Positions 1 through 8,000 of a stretch of 28,062 nucleotides of DNA are shown here, one piece after another. The stretch lies in contig DATDOY010000294.1 in assembly GCA_035293045.1 (NCBI GenBank), positions 1-28,062 on the forward strand, written 5' to 3'. How positions within the stretch are numbered: the stretch's first letter is position 1; the number at the start of each line of letters is the position of its first letter. The stretch is from DATDOY01 sp035293045. GTDB lineage: Bacteria > Actinomycetota > Acidimicrobiia > IMCC26256 > JACPCJ01. Made by a program: the position numbers and the translations under genes. The notes under the pieces were generated by a model. The model was not told where the DNA came from. It ran no database searches and worked only from the letters and a program-made list of their open reading frames with translations.

Positions 1-1
1 C

Positions 2-367
2 GAGCGCGCCGCCATCGATGCGGTGAGCGACCAGTTCGCCCTCGACGCCGAGGCCGTCGGCAAGACGCTCTTCGCGCCGTCGTCGATCCTTCTCCTCGTC
101 ACGGGCGCCGCCTTGGTGGAACGCCAGGACCTCGCGTGGTCCGAGCCCTGGATCGTCGTCGGCTTCGTCGCCCTCGTGGTCGCCGGTGCCATCGGCGGGG
201 CCTTCCTGATCCCCGAGGGACGGCGCATCGCGGCGTTGGCGAGAGAGCCAGGCCACGACCCGGCCGAAGTCCGTGCTCGAGCCCGCCGCCGCTTCCTCGT
301 CGCCCGCATCGACCTCGCGGTCCTTGTTCTCGCCGTCGCCGACATGGTGTTCCGACCTGGCGGCTGA
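2..367 (+). CDS. DUF2269-like integral membrane protein, 3' part
   Basis: The reading frame is open from base 2 and ends at the TGA at 365-367, so the gene begins outside the window. A GTG at 23 could start a 114-residue protein, but the residues before it read smoothly and I see no ribosome site, so a truncated 5' end is more likely. Two hydrophobic segments are visible (about SILLLVTGAALV and WIVVGFVALVVAGAIGGAFL), followed by a basic stretch (RARARRRF) and a third hydrophobic segment near the C-terminus. This spacing resembles the C-terminal half of DUF2269 small membrane proteins, whose function is unknown. It is convergent with the P450 gene, with only 10 nt between the stop codons. The family call is from memory of the pattern; the membrane character is seen directly. 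Confidence 0.5.
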   Translation, partial: ERAAIDAVSDQFALDAEAVGKTLFAPSSILLLVTGAALVERQDLAWSEPWIVVGFVALVVAGAIGGAFLIPEGRRIAALAREPGHDPAEVRARARRRFLVARIDLAVLVLAVADMVFRPGG

Positions 368-377
368 CGCGAGTGCC

Positions 378-1568
378 CTACGACTTGGGCTCGTCCTTCC
401 CGAACCGCACGCGCAGATGGTCGGGGCCGCGGAACGCAAAGCCGATGATGTTGGGCGGGTCGGAGTCCGGGTCGAGGCGCACGTCCGGGAGCCGATCGAT
501 GACGGCCTCGAGCGACATGCGCATCTCGGCACGGGCGAGGTGCATCCCGAGGCACTGGTGACGACCGGTGCCGAAGGCCAGGTTGGGTTGCATGCCCCGG
601 TCCGGGTCCCACGTGTCGGGGTCGGCGAAGTGCCGCGCGTCGCGGTCACCGGAACCCGGCGACGGAAGTAGGTCGGTCCCCGCCGGGAGCGTCACCCCGC
701 CGAGCTCGACCTCGCGGGTGGTCACCCGTGACACCACGGTGACGGCGGTCTCCCACCGCAGGGTCTCCTCGATCAGCGGCGTGATCAGCGACCGGTCCTC
801 GCGCACCCGATCCAACACGTCGGGCCGCGACAACACCGCGGCGAGCATCGTCCCCGACGCGCGATACGTCGTCTCCGCCCCGGCGGGGAAGAGCAGCCGG
901 AGAAAGCCATAGATGTGCTCGTCGTCGAGCCGGTCGCCCTCGATCTCGGCGTTCACGATGTCGGACACCAGGTCGTCGCGCGGGTTGACCTTGCGGTCCT
1001 CCACGATCGGGGTGAGGAACTCACGGAGCGCCGCGCTCGCCGCGAACGCCTGCTCGTGGGCCGGACCGAGGTTGATCTCCTCGGTCCAATGGTGGATCTG
1101 GTCGAAGTCGCCTTCGTCTGCGCCCAGCATGGCGGCGATGATGCGCACCGGGAAGCGGCTGGTGAACTGCGTGACGAGGTCGGCGCGACCGTCCCCCTCG
1201 AACTGGTCGATGAGCGCGTGGATGGTGGGCTTGACCACGTGCTCCTCCGTCCGCTCCATCGCCGAGGGGCGGAAGGCATAGGCCACGATGTTCCGGAAGC
1301 GGCGGTGCTCCTCACCGTCCATGCCGACGATCATCGGCCCCATCACCTGGCCGATGCCCACGGCGTTGCTCTTCGACGAGAAGGTCTCCGCGTCTCGCAG
1401 CACCTGCTCGACGAGATCCCACCCGAGCACCATGTAGACCGGCTTGTCGAGGCCCCAGTCGAGCGGAACCACGCCCGACGTCTGCATCTGGTCCTGCCAC
1501 GCGGGGTACGGGTTGAACTCGGGGTCGATCGGGTTCGACGACGTCAGCTTCGGGGCTTCCTGGCGCAT
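378..1568 (-). CDS. Cytochrome P450
   Basis: A heme-thiolate monooxygenase of 396 residues, normal for a soluble bacterial P450. It uses electrons from a ferredoxin partner to hydroxylate a substrate; no ferredoxin or reductase gene is in the window. The oxygen-binding I-helix motif AGAETT is at 229-234, the ExxR pair at E268/R271, and the heme-binding loop FGTGRHQC at 332-339 makes Cys339 the axial ligand. There is no signal peptide or membrane anchor. It is the last gene of a minus-strand operon after the aldehyde dehydrogenase, hydratase and thiolase-like genes. The start ATG has an AGGAGA ribosome site that contains the TAG stop of the preceding gene, so the two are probably translationally coupled. 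The subfamily (CYP number) and substrate cannot be read from sequence alone. The company of CoA-ester enzymes suggests a terpenoid, alkyl or sterol-type substrate. Confidence 0.95.
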   Translation of the reverse strand: MRQEAPKLTSSNPIDPEFNPYPAWQDQMQTSGVVPLDWGLDKPVYMVLGWDLVEQVLRDAETFSSKSNAVGIGQVMGPMIVGMDGEEHRRFRNIVAYAFRPSAMERTEEHVVKPTIHALIDQFEGDGRADLVTQFTSRFPVRIIAAMLGADEGDFDQIHHWTEEINLGPAHEQAFAASAALREFLTPIVEDRKVNPRDDLVSDIVNAEIEGDRLDDEHIYGFLRLLFPAGAETTYRASGTMLAAVLSRPDVLDRVREDRSLITPLIEETLRWETAVTVVSRVTTREVELGGVTLPAGTDLLPSPGSGDRDARHFADPDTWDPDRGMQPNLAFGTGRHQCLGMHLARAEMRMSLEAVIDRLPDVRLDPDSDPPNIIGFAFRGPDHLRVRFGKDEPKS

Positions 1569-1577
1569 GCGTGTCTC

Positions 1578-3095
1578 CTAGGCCTGGATTTCGTGAGCAA
1601 GAGCCTTGACGACGTTGCCCTGCTCACCGGGAACAAGTTCCACTTCCGCGCCCACACACTCGGCGGACTCCATCTCCGCCAGCAGGTCGGGCTCGAACAC
1701 GCGCGCGTAGGCGCGCTCACCACTGGGAAGGTCGGCCACCACCAACCCCCACTCGGCCGAGCCATCGCGGGCGTGAGCGACGCTGTACGTCGCCACGCGT
1801 GCGGTTCCGGTCGCGGATTCGACGATGGTCTTCGGCGGATGCTCGGCGCGAACGCGGGCCTGCACGGCCGCCTCGTCGGGAATCGCGACCGCGCCAGGAT
1901 CGGTCGAGTACGCCGCGTACACGTGCTTGGTCATGTGCATCCCGACGCCCGACACGAGCCCGACCGAGCCGGGGTCCTCGCGAAGGATGCCGGCCATGGC
2001 CGCGACGGCATGGGTCATGTAGTTGCTCCCCGCTCCGCCGGCGAATGGGAGCCCGCCGGTCACCGTCACCCCTCGGGGATCGCCGGGCGCAAGCCCCAAC
2101 GCGTCGAGGCCATAGAACACCGAACTGGCGAAACACGAGTAGAGATCGAAGTGGGCGATCTCATCGACACCGACCCCAGCCATTCGCAGCGCCTCCGCGC
2201 CGGCCGCCCGCATGGCCGGAGACGTAGCGAACGACTCGTGCTCGGCGACGTAGTGCGGATCTTCCGCGTAGCACCACCCCCGCAGGTACACGCGCTGATG
2301 AGGAGGCACTCCCAACGCGTCGGCTGCTTCGTGCGAGGCGAGGATCACCGCCGCCGCCATGTCGACGTCCATCACGGAAACCGACAGCTTGGTGTAGGGA
2401 TATCCGACCAGACGGTTGTCGGGCGACGGCGTCATCAACTCGGCCGCCGATCGCTCGACCGGGAACCACGCAAACGGATTCGCGGCGGCCACGGCCGTCA
2501 TCGGGGCGAGGAGTTCGCCGATCTGGCGTCGGTACTCGTCGGGGGCCACGCCGAGGGCGGCGCGGCGGCCGACGTCGAAGAGGGGGAAGGTGAGCCACGC
2601 CTGGAACACCTCGTGCGCGATCTCCGCCGGGTGGAAGGGCGCCTCGAACGGGAATGGCGGTGGACTCGCATCGCGGAACGACCAGGCCGGACGCTCGCCC
2701 TGCTTCTTCAATCGCCGCTTCGTGTCGAGGGCCTCGGCACCCGTGACGACGGCGACGTCGGATTCGCCGCGAAGGATGGCGGCCGCGGCGTCGTTGATCA
2801 GTTGCTGCGGGCGCGTGCCCCCGATCCCGGCGTATTCCCGAAACCGCGGATCGAACCCGAGGCGCTCGCACAACCGCCCGACCGGATCGTCGTACTGCCA
2901 CGATTGGCAGTACACGATGCGGACGGCGTCGATCCGCTCCAGGACATCGTGGCTCGCGGCCGCGTCGGCCGCGGCGCCTCGCACCACCCACGTCCATTGC
3001 TCGAGCGGCTCGGGAGCCGGCCCCTCCTCGGGGCGCGATACGAACTGCGCGGCCCCGATGATGCAGGGCGTCCTCGGGTCAACCGCCGCCATCAC
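1578..3095 (-). CDS. Thiolase-like protein type 1 (TLP1) with extra C-terminal domain
   Basis: A 505-residue thiolase-fold protein, longer than the roughly 390 of ordinary thiolases. The extra C-terminal part (about 425-505, beginning ESATGTARVATYSV) matches the additional beta-rich domain of thiolase-like protein type 1. The place where thiolases carry the nucleophilic Cys reads GGTRPQ (92-97), so that cysteine is absent. DLYSCF (317-322), the Gly-rich GGLPFAGGAG (347-356) and GVGMHMTKH (383-391) keep other parts of the thiolase core. Mycobacterial TLP1 is known as a CoA-binding thiolase homologue without normal thiolase activity; I infer the same here, so the true reaction is uncertain. Starts at GTG 3095 or the adjacent ATG 3092 are equally possible. 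It lies between the hydratase (20 nt) and P450 (9 nt) genes in one operon. Confidence 0.85.
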   Translation of the reverse strand: MMAAVDPRTPCIIGAAQFVSRPEEGPAPEPLEQWTWVVRGAAADAAASHDVLERIDAVRIVYCQSWQYDDPVGRLCERLGFDPRFREYAGIGGTRPQQLINDAAAAILRGESDVAVVTGAEALDTKRRLKKQGERPAWSFRDASPPPFPFEAPFHPAEIAHEVFQAWLTFPLFDVGRRAALGVAPDEYRRQIGELLAPMTAVAAANPFAWFPVERSAAELMTPSPDNRLVGYPYTKLSVSVMDVDMAAAVILASHEAADALGVPPHQRVYLRGWCYAEDPHYVAEHESFATSPAMRAAGAEALRMAGVGVDEIAHFDLYSCFASSVFYGLDALGLAPGDPRGVTVTGGLPFAGGAGSNYMTHAVAAMAGILREDPGSVGLVSGVGMHMTKHVYAAYSTDPGAVAIPDEAAVQARVRAEHPPKTIVESATGTARVATYSVAHARDGSAEWGLVVADLPSGERAYARVFEPDLLAEMESAECVGAEVELVPGEQGNVVKALAHEIQA

Positions 3096-3115
3096 CGCAG
3101 CCCGTCATCTCGCCC

Positions 3116-3925
3116 TCACTTGGCCTGCCAGTTCGGCGGCCGTTTCTCGGCGAACGCCTTGGGGCCTTCCTTGGCGTCCTCGGTCATGAACACCTTGCCC
3201 GCCAACTGGCTTTCGATGTCGTAGGCCTCCTTGGCGGTGACCCGCATCCCCCGGAGCACCGACTCCTTGGTGGCCCACACGGCGAGGGGCGCGTTGGCGG
3301 TGATGCGGCGGGCCCACTCAAATGCCCGCTCCATCAAGGCGTCGGCTTCGACAATTTCGTTGATCACGCCCATCCGCAGGGCTTCTTCGGCAGGGAAGGC
3401 TTCCGCCGTGAGCAGCATCGCCATGGCATGCACGTAGGGGATCTGGCGGGGCAGGCGGACGGTCGTGCCGCCCCCGGCAAACAGGCCCCGCTTCGGTTCC
3501 ATCACGCCAAACGACGCCGACGGTGTCGCGATGCGAATGTCGGTTCCGCAGAGCATCTCCATCCCGCCGGCGACGGCGGGCCCGTCGACCGCGGCGATGA
3601 TCGGCTTGTTGAGCTTCACGCCGCGGAGCACGGCGTCGGTGGAGTCCGACAGCTTGCAGCCGTCGAGCTCGGTCACCTCGCCCGCCTGGATCTTCCCCTG
3701 CAGCTCGGTGACCTGGGGGATGAAGGTCTTCAGGTTGGCCCCCGACATGAAGGCGCCCGGGACGCCGGTGATGATGGCGACCCAGATGTCGTCGTCCTCC
3801 TGGCACCGGTGCCAACCCGCGGCGAGATCGCGGAACCCATACATGTCGAGCGCGTTGCGCGACTCGGGAAAGTCGATCGTGATGACGGCGATGTGGTCGT
3901 CGGAGACCTCGAAGTGGATCGGCAC
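3116..3925 (-). CDS. Enoyl-CoA hydratase/isomerase (crotonase superfamily)
   Basis: A 269-residue soluble crotonase, the usual length. It likely adds water to a 2-enoyl-CoA. Oxyanion-hole segments are visible at GAFMSGANLK and at GPAVAGGMEM. The glutamates equivalent to both catalytic residues of rat mitochondrial hydratase appear to be kept: one in GGMEML and one in FGVMEPKRGL. That favours real hydratase activity over a diverged isomerase or hydrolase. The start is GTG at 3925, 13 nt after the TGA of the aldehyde dehydrogenase gene, and the stop is 20 nt before the TLP1 gene, so it is the second gene of the four-gene operon. Substrate chain or ring type cannot be told. Confidence 0.92.
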   Translation of the reverse strand: MPIHFEVSDDHIAVITIDFPESRNALDMYGFRDLAAGWHRCQEDDDIWVAIITGVPGAFMSGANLKTFIPQVTELQGKIQAGEVTELDGCKLSDSTDAVLRGVKLNKPIIAAVDGPAVAGGMEMLCGTDIRIATPSASFGVMEPKRGLFAGGGTTVRLPRQIPYVHAMAMLLTAEAFPAEEALRMGVINEIVEADALMERAFEWARRITANAPLAVWATKESVLRGMRVTAKEAYDIESQLAGKVFMTEDAKEGPKAFAEKRPPNWQAK

Positions 3926-3938
3926 CCGTGGATCCCGC

Positions 3939-5447
3939 TCAGATCGGGGAGTCGGTCAGGGCGATGGTGACGGTCTTGGTCTCGAGGAACTCCTCGATCA
4001 CCTGGCGCCCGCCTTCGCGGCCGAGTCCCGACTCCTTGAACCCGCCGAAGGGAGCGTTGGGCATCACGGTGTAACCGTTGATGCCGAACGAACCCGCCCG
4101 CACGGCTTTGGCGACGCGGAACGCGCGCCGTGTGTCGTTCGTGTGCACCGACGCCCCGAGCCCGTAGCTGGTGTCGTTGGCGATCCGGATGGCCTCGTCC
4201 TCGTCGCGGAACGGGATCGCCGCCAGCACCGGGCCGAAGATCTCTTCACGCGCGATCGTCATCGAGTTGTCGACGTCGGCGAACAGCGTCGGGTTGACGA
4301 AGTTGCCGTCGGCGAGATCTCCGCCCGGGCGGTCTCCGCCGCACACGAGCCGGCCGCCCTCTTCGGTCCCCTGCTCGATGTATCCGACGACCTTGTCGAG
4401 TTGGCGCCGGTTGATCAACGCCCCCGACGTCACCGTCGGATCGAACGGGTCGCCGAATGTCGAGATCCCCGCCATCGCGGTCGCCGCGTTGATGAGGTCG
4501 TCGTAGATCGACTCCTGCACGAGCGCGCGGGTGTGGCACACACAGCCTTGACCCGACAGCCCCATCGACACCATGCCCATCGCGGTGGCCGCCACTGAGC
4601 CGACGTCGACGTCACCGAAGATGATGTTGGGGCTCTTGCCCCCGAGTTCGAGCGACACGCGAGCGATGCGCTCGGACGCCGCCGCCATGATGCGCTTGCC
4701 CACGAGGCGCGAGCCCGTGAATGTGATCTTCTCGACGTCGGGGTTGGTGATGAGCGCCTCACCGGTCGTCGTGCCCGGGCCGAGCACGAGGTTGAAGACG
4801 CCCTTCGGAACCCCGGCCTCCTCGAGGAACTGCGCCATGCGGATGACCGAGAACGACGCGAACTCGCTGGGCTTGAGAACGACCGTGCACCCGGTGGCGA
4901 GCGCCGGCGCCACTTTCTGGGCGAACAGCATGACCGGCGCGTTCCACGGGATGACGGCCGCCACCACCCCGACCGGCTCCTTCAGGGTGAGGATCTGAAA
5001 GTCGGACCCGGTGTAGGTCGGCACCGTCTCGCCGGTGATCTTGTCGATCCAGCCGGCGTGGTGGTCGAAGGCGTCGGCGCCGAACTCCGCCGACACTTGA
5101 TAGATGTTGCCGAAGCTGATCGGCAGGCCGTTGTCGAAGGTTTGGATGCGGTTCAGCTCGTCGGCGTGCTCGCTGAACAACTCCGAGACGCGGCGCAGCA
5201 GGCGGATGCGGTCCTTGGCTTTCATCTTCGGCCAGTCGCCGTCGTCGAACGCCCGGCGCGCGGCGGCCACGGCGCGATTGACGTCCTCGGGGGAGGCGAT
5301 CGAGAAGGTCCCGCACTCCTCGTTGGTGGCGGGGTGGATGTGGGTCCACACCTCGCCGGAGGTGCCGTCCACCCACTCGCCGTCGATGAACTGCCGGCCT
5401 TCCTTGATGCCCAACTCGTCCTTGTGTGGCAGGACGGAGATCGCCAT
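3939..5447 (-). CDS. NAD(P)-dependent aldehyde dehydrogenase
   Basis: A 502-residue member of the aldehyde dehydrogenase superfamily, oxidising an aldehyde to the acid with NAD(P)+. The oxyanion Asn is N169 in IPWNAPVM, the cofactor Lys is in LKPSE (191-195), the general base is E267 in LELGGKSPN, and the nucleophile is C302 in SGQGCVC. The length and absence of a signal peptide indicate a cytosolic tetramer. The ATG has a strong AGGGGG ribosome site about 6 nt upstream. It is the first gene of the operon with the hydratase, TLP1 and P450. The natural order would be P450 oxidation to an alcohol or aldehyde, then this enzyme, then CoA chemistry. A palindromic operator lies 30-47 nt upstream of the start. 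A terpenal or alkanal is a plausible substrate, but this is inference. Confidence 0.95.
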   Translation of the reverse strand: MAISVLPHKDELGIKEGRQFIDGEWVDGTSGEVWTHIHPATNEECGTFSIASPEDVNRAVAAARRAFDDGDWPKMKAKDRIRLLRRVSELFSEHADELNRIQTFDNGLPISFGNIYQVSAEFGADAFDHHAGWIDKITGETVPTYTGSDFQILTLKEPVGVVAAVIPWNAPVMLFAQKVAPALATGCTVVLKPSEFASFSVIRMAQFLEEAGVPKGVFNLVLGPGTTTGEALITNPDVEKITFTGSRLVGKRIMAAASERIARVSLELGGKSPNIIFGDVDVGSVAATAMGMVSMGLSGQGCVCHTRALVQESIYDDLINAATAMAGISTFGDPFDPTVTSGALINRRQLDKVVGYIEQGTEEGGRLVCGGDRPGGDLADGNFVNPTLFADVDNSMTIAREEIFGPVLAAIPFRDEDEAIRIANDTSYGLGASVHTNDTRRAFRVAKAVRAGSFGINGYTVMPNAPFGGFKESGLGREGGRQVIEEFLETKTVTIALTDSPI

Positions 5448-5476
5448 GGTGCCCCCTGAACGTGGCCTGACCTATT

Positions 5477-5494
5477 CCTGACGTGTGTGTCAGG
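5477..5494. promoter_or_regulatory. Operator 1 of a shared palindrome, upstream of the aldehyde dehydrogenase operon
   Basis: The 18-bp sequence CCTGAC-GTGTGT-GTCAGG has perfect 6-bp inverted arms. Read in the direction of the aldehyde dehydrogenase operon it is CCTGACACACACGTCAGG, followed by AATAGGTC, which could hold a -10 (TAGGTC). A very similar 18-mer in the same relation to a gene occurs at 7921-7938 and 13459-13476. The size and symmetry fit a dimeric TetR-type repressor site covering the -35 region. The regulator is not encoded in this window. Confidence 0.7.
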
Positions 5495-5570
5495 TTTACC
5501 ATCCCAACGCGCGTTTGGCTATGTGATCCCACGGTAAGCGCGCCCTACCCCCGGCTCGGCCGTAAAGGGG

Positions 5571-6554
5571 GTGATGAAACGCTGCCTTCGCACCCTTGCC
5601 CTCGCCTCTCTCGCCTCCCTCGTGTCGCTCGGCCCGTGGTGGGGTGGCGCCATCCCGAGCGCGCGCGCCGACGAGCACTGCACGCGCATCCAGGACCGCA
5701 CCGTGCCCGTGCCCTCGGGCGTGCTGGTGCCCGACTCCCGCGTCCGGGTGATCGTCCCCACCGCCTACTGCACCGAGGGCAACACCACCGCGTACCCAGT
5801 GCTCTACCTCCTCCACGGCGCCGGCGACACGTGGGCGACGTGGACCAACAACACCGACGTCGAGGAGTTCTCGGCCGCCTTCGACGTGATCATCGTGATG
5901 CCCGACGGCGGCCACGGCACCACCCCGGGCAACGAGGCCGGGTGGTATTCCGACTGGCACGACGGATCGCGCGACTGGGAGACCTTCCACACCGACGTCC
6001 TCATCGATTGGGTTGACGCCACTTACCGCACGCTCGACACCGCGGATCACCGCGCCGTGGCGGGGCTCTCGATGGGCGGTTTCGGGGCCATGAGCTACGC
6101 GGGTCGCCACCCCGACCTCTTCAGCGCCGCCGCCAGCTTCAGCGGCGCCGTCGACACCATGCACGGCTGGCCGGCCAACGGCTTCGGTTACCAGGCCGCG
6201 CAACCGTTCTTCGGGACGCCCGACGATCGCGTGTGGGGCGACGCCGTCACCAACGCCGACGAGTGGCGCGCGCACAATCCCGCCGATCTCGCGCCGGCGC
6301 TCGTGGGCAAGACCCTCGTGCTCGCCACCGGCACCGGGACCCCCGGAGGACCGGCCGGCGACAACCCGTCGAACCCTGGCGGATATGGCGTCGAGGCGTT
6401 CATCTTCCAACTCAACGTGAGCTTCCAAGCCCACCTTCGGGTCGCGGGCGCCGCCTTCACCGACCAGGGCTACCTCGGCGGACTCCACGATTGGCCGTAC
6501 TGGGAGATGGCGTTGCACCACGCCCTGCCCGTCCTCGTCAACGCGATCGACTGA
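5571..6554 (+). CDS. Secreted esterase, esterase D / antigen 85 class
   Basis: A 327-residue protein with a Sec signal peptide: basic MMKRCLR, hydrophobic core to about 27, and an ARA|D cleavage site after residue 33. It is therefore exported. The mature part is an alpha/beta hydrolase of the putative-esterase family: YPVLYLLHGAGD (75-86) forms the oxyanion region, S167 in GLSMGG is the nucleophile, and H306 in GLHDWPYW is the likely catalytic His. The acid residue is not assigned. The start is GTG 5571 or ATG 5574 behind AAAGGGGG. The gene diverges from the aldehyde dehydrogenase operon and ends just before a perfect hairpin. Family members hydrolyse esters or, as antigen 85, transfer mycolyl groups; there is no evidence here for the latter. 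Confidence 0.88.
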   Translation: MMKRCLRTLALASLASLVSLGPWWGGAIPSARADEHCTRIQDRTVPVPSGVLVPDSRVRVIVPTAYCTEGNTTAYPVLYLLHGAGDTWATWTNNTDVEEFSAAFDVIIVMPDGGHGTTPGNEAGWYSDWHDGSRDWETFHTDVLIDWVDATYRTLDTADHRAVAGLSMGGFGAMSYAGRHPDLFSAAASFSGAVDTMHGWPANGFGYQAAQPFFGTPDDRVWGDAVTNADEWRAHNPADLAPALVGKTLVLATGTGTPGGPAGDNPSNPGGYGVEAFIFQLNVSFQAHLRVAGAAFTDQGYLGGLHDWPYWEMALHHALPVLVNAID

Positions 6555-6557
6555 TCC

Positions 6558-6616
6558 TTCCGTGTCTGTGGCGCGTTAGCGGGCTATATCCCCGCTAACG
6601 CGCCACAGACACGGAA
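6558..6616. terminator. Perfect 26-bp stem hairpin between convergent genes
   Basis: The arms 6558-6583 and 6591-6616 are exact reverse complements, 26 bp each, around a 7-nt loop (CTATATC). The element begins 4 nt after the esterase stop and ends 7 nt before the stop of the convergent membrane-protein gene. It most likely ends transcription from both sides. There is no clear U-tract, so it is not a textbook intrinsic terminator. The outer part of the stem ends in TTCC/GGAA. Confidence 0.7.
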
Positions 6617-6623
6617 ATGCGCG

Positions 6624-7397
6624 TTAGAACTCCGGTTCCACGAAGTCGGCGGGGCGGACGTCGCGGCCTTCGATCTCGGTGATCTCCTGGATCCCCTTCG
6701 CGCCGATCAGGCCAATCACGATCGCGACGCCGACTCGCAGCCCACGCACGAGTTGCGGCGGCGGCGCCCAGGCCACGAGGGAGGCGTACACGACGCCGAC
6801 GAGCAGGCCTCCGACCAGGAACGGCGGCACCAGCCCGACGAGGATCATCGGGGCGAAGGCCAGCATGCGCGGAAACCGGAGGGGGGTCGTCTCGTAGAAC
6901 CCGCGCCATCGCTCGGCGATCAGCGACACCACGATCGCGAACACCGCCGACAGCACGACGAACAGGGCCACGGCCAACCACAACGGATCGAGGATCGAAA
7001 AGTCGCGCTTGCCGGGCTCAACAAACACGGGCGCGCCCACCGCCATGCCGATGAGGGCGCAGGCGCGCAGCCGGGCGCCCTTGGCCTCGGGGAGGAGGGA
7101 GCGAATCAGCGCGTAGAGCCACCCGCCGACGAGTCCGCCGAGCACGCCTCCAAAGATCATGAGGCCGATGGTCCCATCGAGCGTGAACTTGTTGATCTCC
7201 TCGCCGGCGTCGGTGAATGCGCCATGCACGGCCTCGCTCGAGGTGATGGCGAGGATCCGCATGGCGAGGCGACCGCCGAGCCCGATGACGAGCAGTCCGG
7301 CGACGATCCCGGAAACGGAGGCCCAGGCAAAGCGACGAAGGTACGCGTTGAACTGGGACCGGAACGGCGGCGCAACCGCCGTGGGTGCCGCCTGCAT
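6624..7397 (-). CDS. Polytopic membrane protein of unknown function
   Basis: A 257-residue protein with about six predicted membrane segments: roughly 24-48, 76-99, 109-125, 138-161, 178-209 (one or two helices) and 219-235. Conspicuous features are GLGGRLAMRILA at the end of the first segment, the Gly-rich second segment (GGVLGGLVGGW), and an acidic C-terminal tail (EITEIEGRDVRPADFVEPEF). I do not recognise a characterised family and assign no function. It starts 10 nt after the MaoC dehydratase stop codon on the same strand, so the two are probably co-transcribed. Its 3' end meets the perfect hairpin at 6558-6616. Confidence 0.75.
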   Translation of the reverse strand: MQAAPTAVAPPFRSQFNAYLRRFAWASVSGIVAGLLVIGLGGRLAMRILAITSSEAVHGAFTDAGEEINKFTLDGTIGLMIFGGVLGGLVGGWLYALIRSLLPEAKGARLRACALIGMAVGAPVFVEPGKRDFSILDPLWLAVALFVVLSAVFAIVVSLIAERWRGFYETTPLRFPRMLAFAPMILVGLVPPFLVGGLLVGVVYASLVAWAPPPQLVRGLRVGVAIVIGLIGAKGIQEITEIEGRDVRPADFVEPEF

Positions 7398-7407
7398 GCG
7401 GACCAGG

Positions 7408-7830
7408 TTAGGGCAACGCGGCGATGGCCTCGCCCGCCACCTTCACTTCCCCGTCCTCGTTCGCGAGCGACACCTCGAGATCGACGAGGTTCTCGCCGCC
7501 GTCCTTGCGCTTGGACGTAACCGTCACCTTCGAAATCAGGGTCTCGCCGGGCCAGGTCTGCTTTGTGAACCGAACCTTGTAGGTCTTGAGGTTCCCGATC
7601 CCGACCCAGTCGGTGATCGCCTTGCCGAGCAGGCCCATCGAGAACATCCCGTGCCCGAATACGGACGGGAGGCCGGATTCCTTGGCCTTCACCTCGTCGT
7701 GGTGCATGGGATTGAAGTCGCCGGACGCGCCCGCGTACATGACGAGGTCGGTGCGGGTGAGCTCGTGGCGAAGCTCGGGCGCCGCGTCGCCTTCGTTGAC
7801 ATCATCGAACTTGAGTTTGTCCTCGGCCAT
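7408..7830 (-). CDS. MaoC-like single hot-dog (R)-enoyl-CoA hydratase
   Basis: A 140-residue MaoC/hydratase-2 family protein. The catalytic motif YAGASGDFNPMH gives D38 and H43 in the standard Asp-x4-His spacing. FGHGMFSMGLLG follows, as in HadB and ChsH1-type subunits. Such proteins work as dimers, or as heterodimers with a degenerate partner, hydrating 2-enoyl-CoA or -ACP. I chose the ATG at 7830 because GAGGAG lies 9 nt before it; the ATG at 7839 would touch that ribosome site. Longer versions from further upstream would be translated across low-complexity leader sequence. A membrane-protein gene follows after 10 nt. The shared palindromic operator lies about 91 nt upstream, which groups it with the aldehyde dehydrogenase/P450 operon and the crotonase. 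Confidence 0.9.
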   Translation of the reverse strand: MAEDKLKFDDVNEGDAAPELRHELTRTDLVMYAGASGDFNPMHHDEVKAKESGLPSVFGHGMFSMGLLGKAITDWVGIGNLKTYKVRFTKQTWPGETLISKVTVTSKRKDGGENLVDLEVSLANEDGEVKVAGEAIAALP

Positions 7831-7876
7831 CAGCGGCATCTCCTCAGTCGTTCCTGGCGCTGGTGCGCTCGATCGC

Positions 7877-7904
7877 GGGCGGGCAAGCAAGCAGGCGGGC
7901 GGGC
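7877..7904. repeat. Seven tandem RRGC tetranucleotides in the MaoC leader
   Basis: The units are GGGC, GGGC, AAGC, AAGC, AGGC, GGGC, GGGC. The array is bounded by GATCGC on one side and GCGATC on the other. It lies in the leader between the operator at 7921 and the MaoC start codon. Four-base arrays can change length by slippage; here the start codon is downstream of it, so a change would alter the leader and not the reading frame. Confidence 0.6.
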
Positions 7905-7920
7905 GATCACTTTGGAGTTT

Positions 7921-7938
7921 CCTGACATGCGTGTCAAC
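7921..7938. promoter_or_regulatory. Operator 2 of the shared palindrome, upstream of MaoC
   Basis: On the plus strand it reads CCTGACATGCGTGTCAAC; read toward MaoC it is GTTGACACGCATGTCAGG. The inner TGACA and TGTCA arms are exact. Spacing and bases agree with the sites at 5477 and 13459. It also lies upstream of the small plus-strand gene near 8001, which could be controlled from the same site. Confidence 0.65.
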
Positions 7939-8000
7939 TTCGTCGCCCATTGTGCCGGACCCAACGACCCGCTTCTCGCATCGAGATCTACAGTGACGAC

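Noticed and set aside
915..3224. A 769-codon open frame on the plus strand
   Set aside because: It is antisense to the P450 and thiolase-like genes, which carry clear catalytic motifs. High G+C in third codon positions leaves such frames open. The translation is rich in Arg and His with no domain.
5477..5494. TGACAC as a -35 element only
   Set aside because: The distance from it to the -10 at 13477 is 11 nt, too short for a -35/-10 pair, and the inverted GTCAGG arm is equally conserved.
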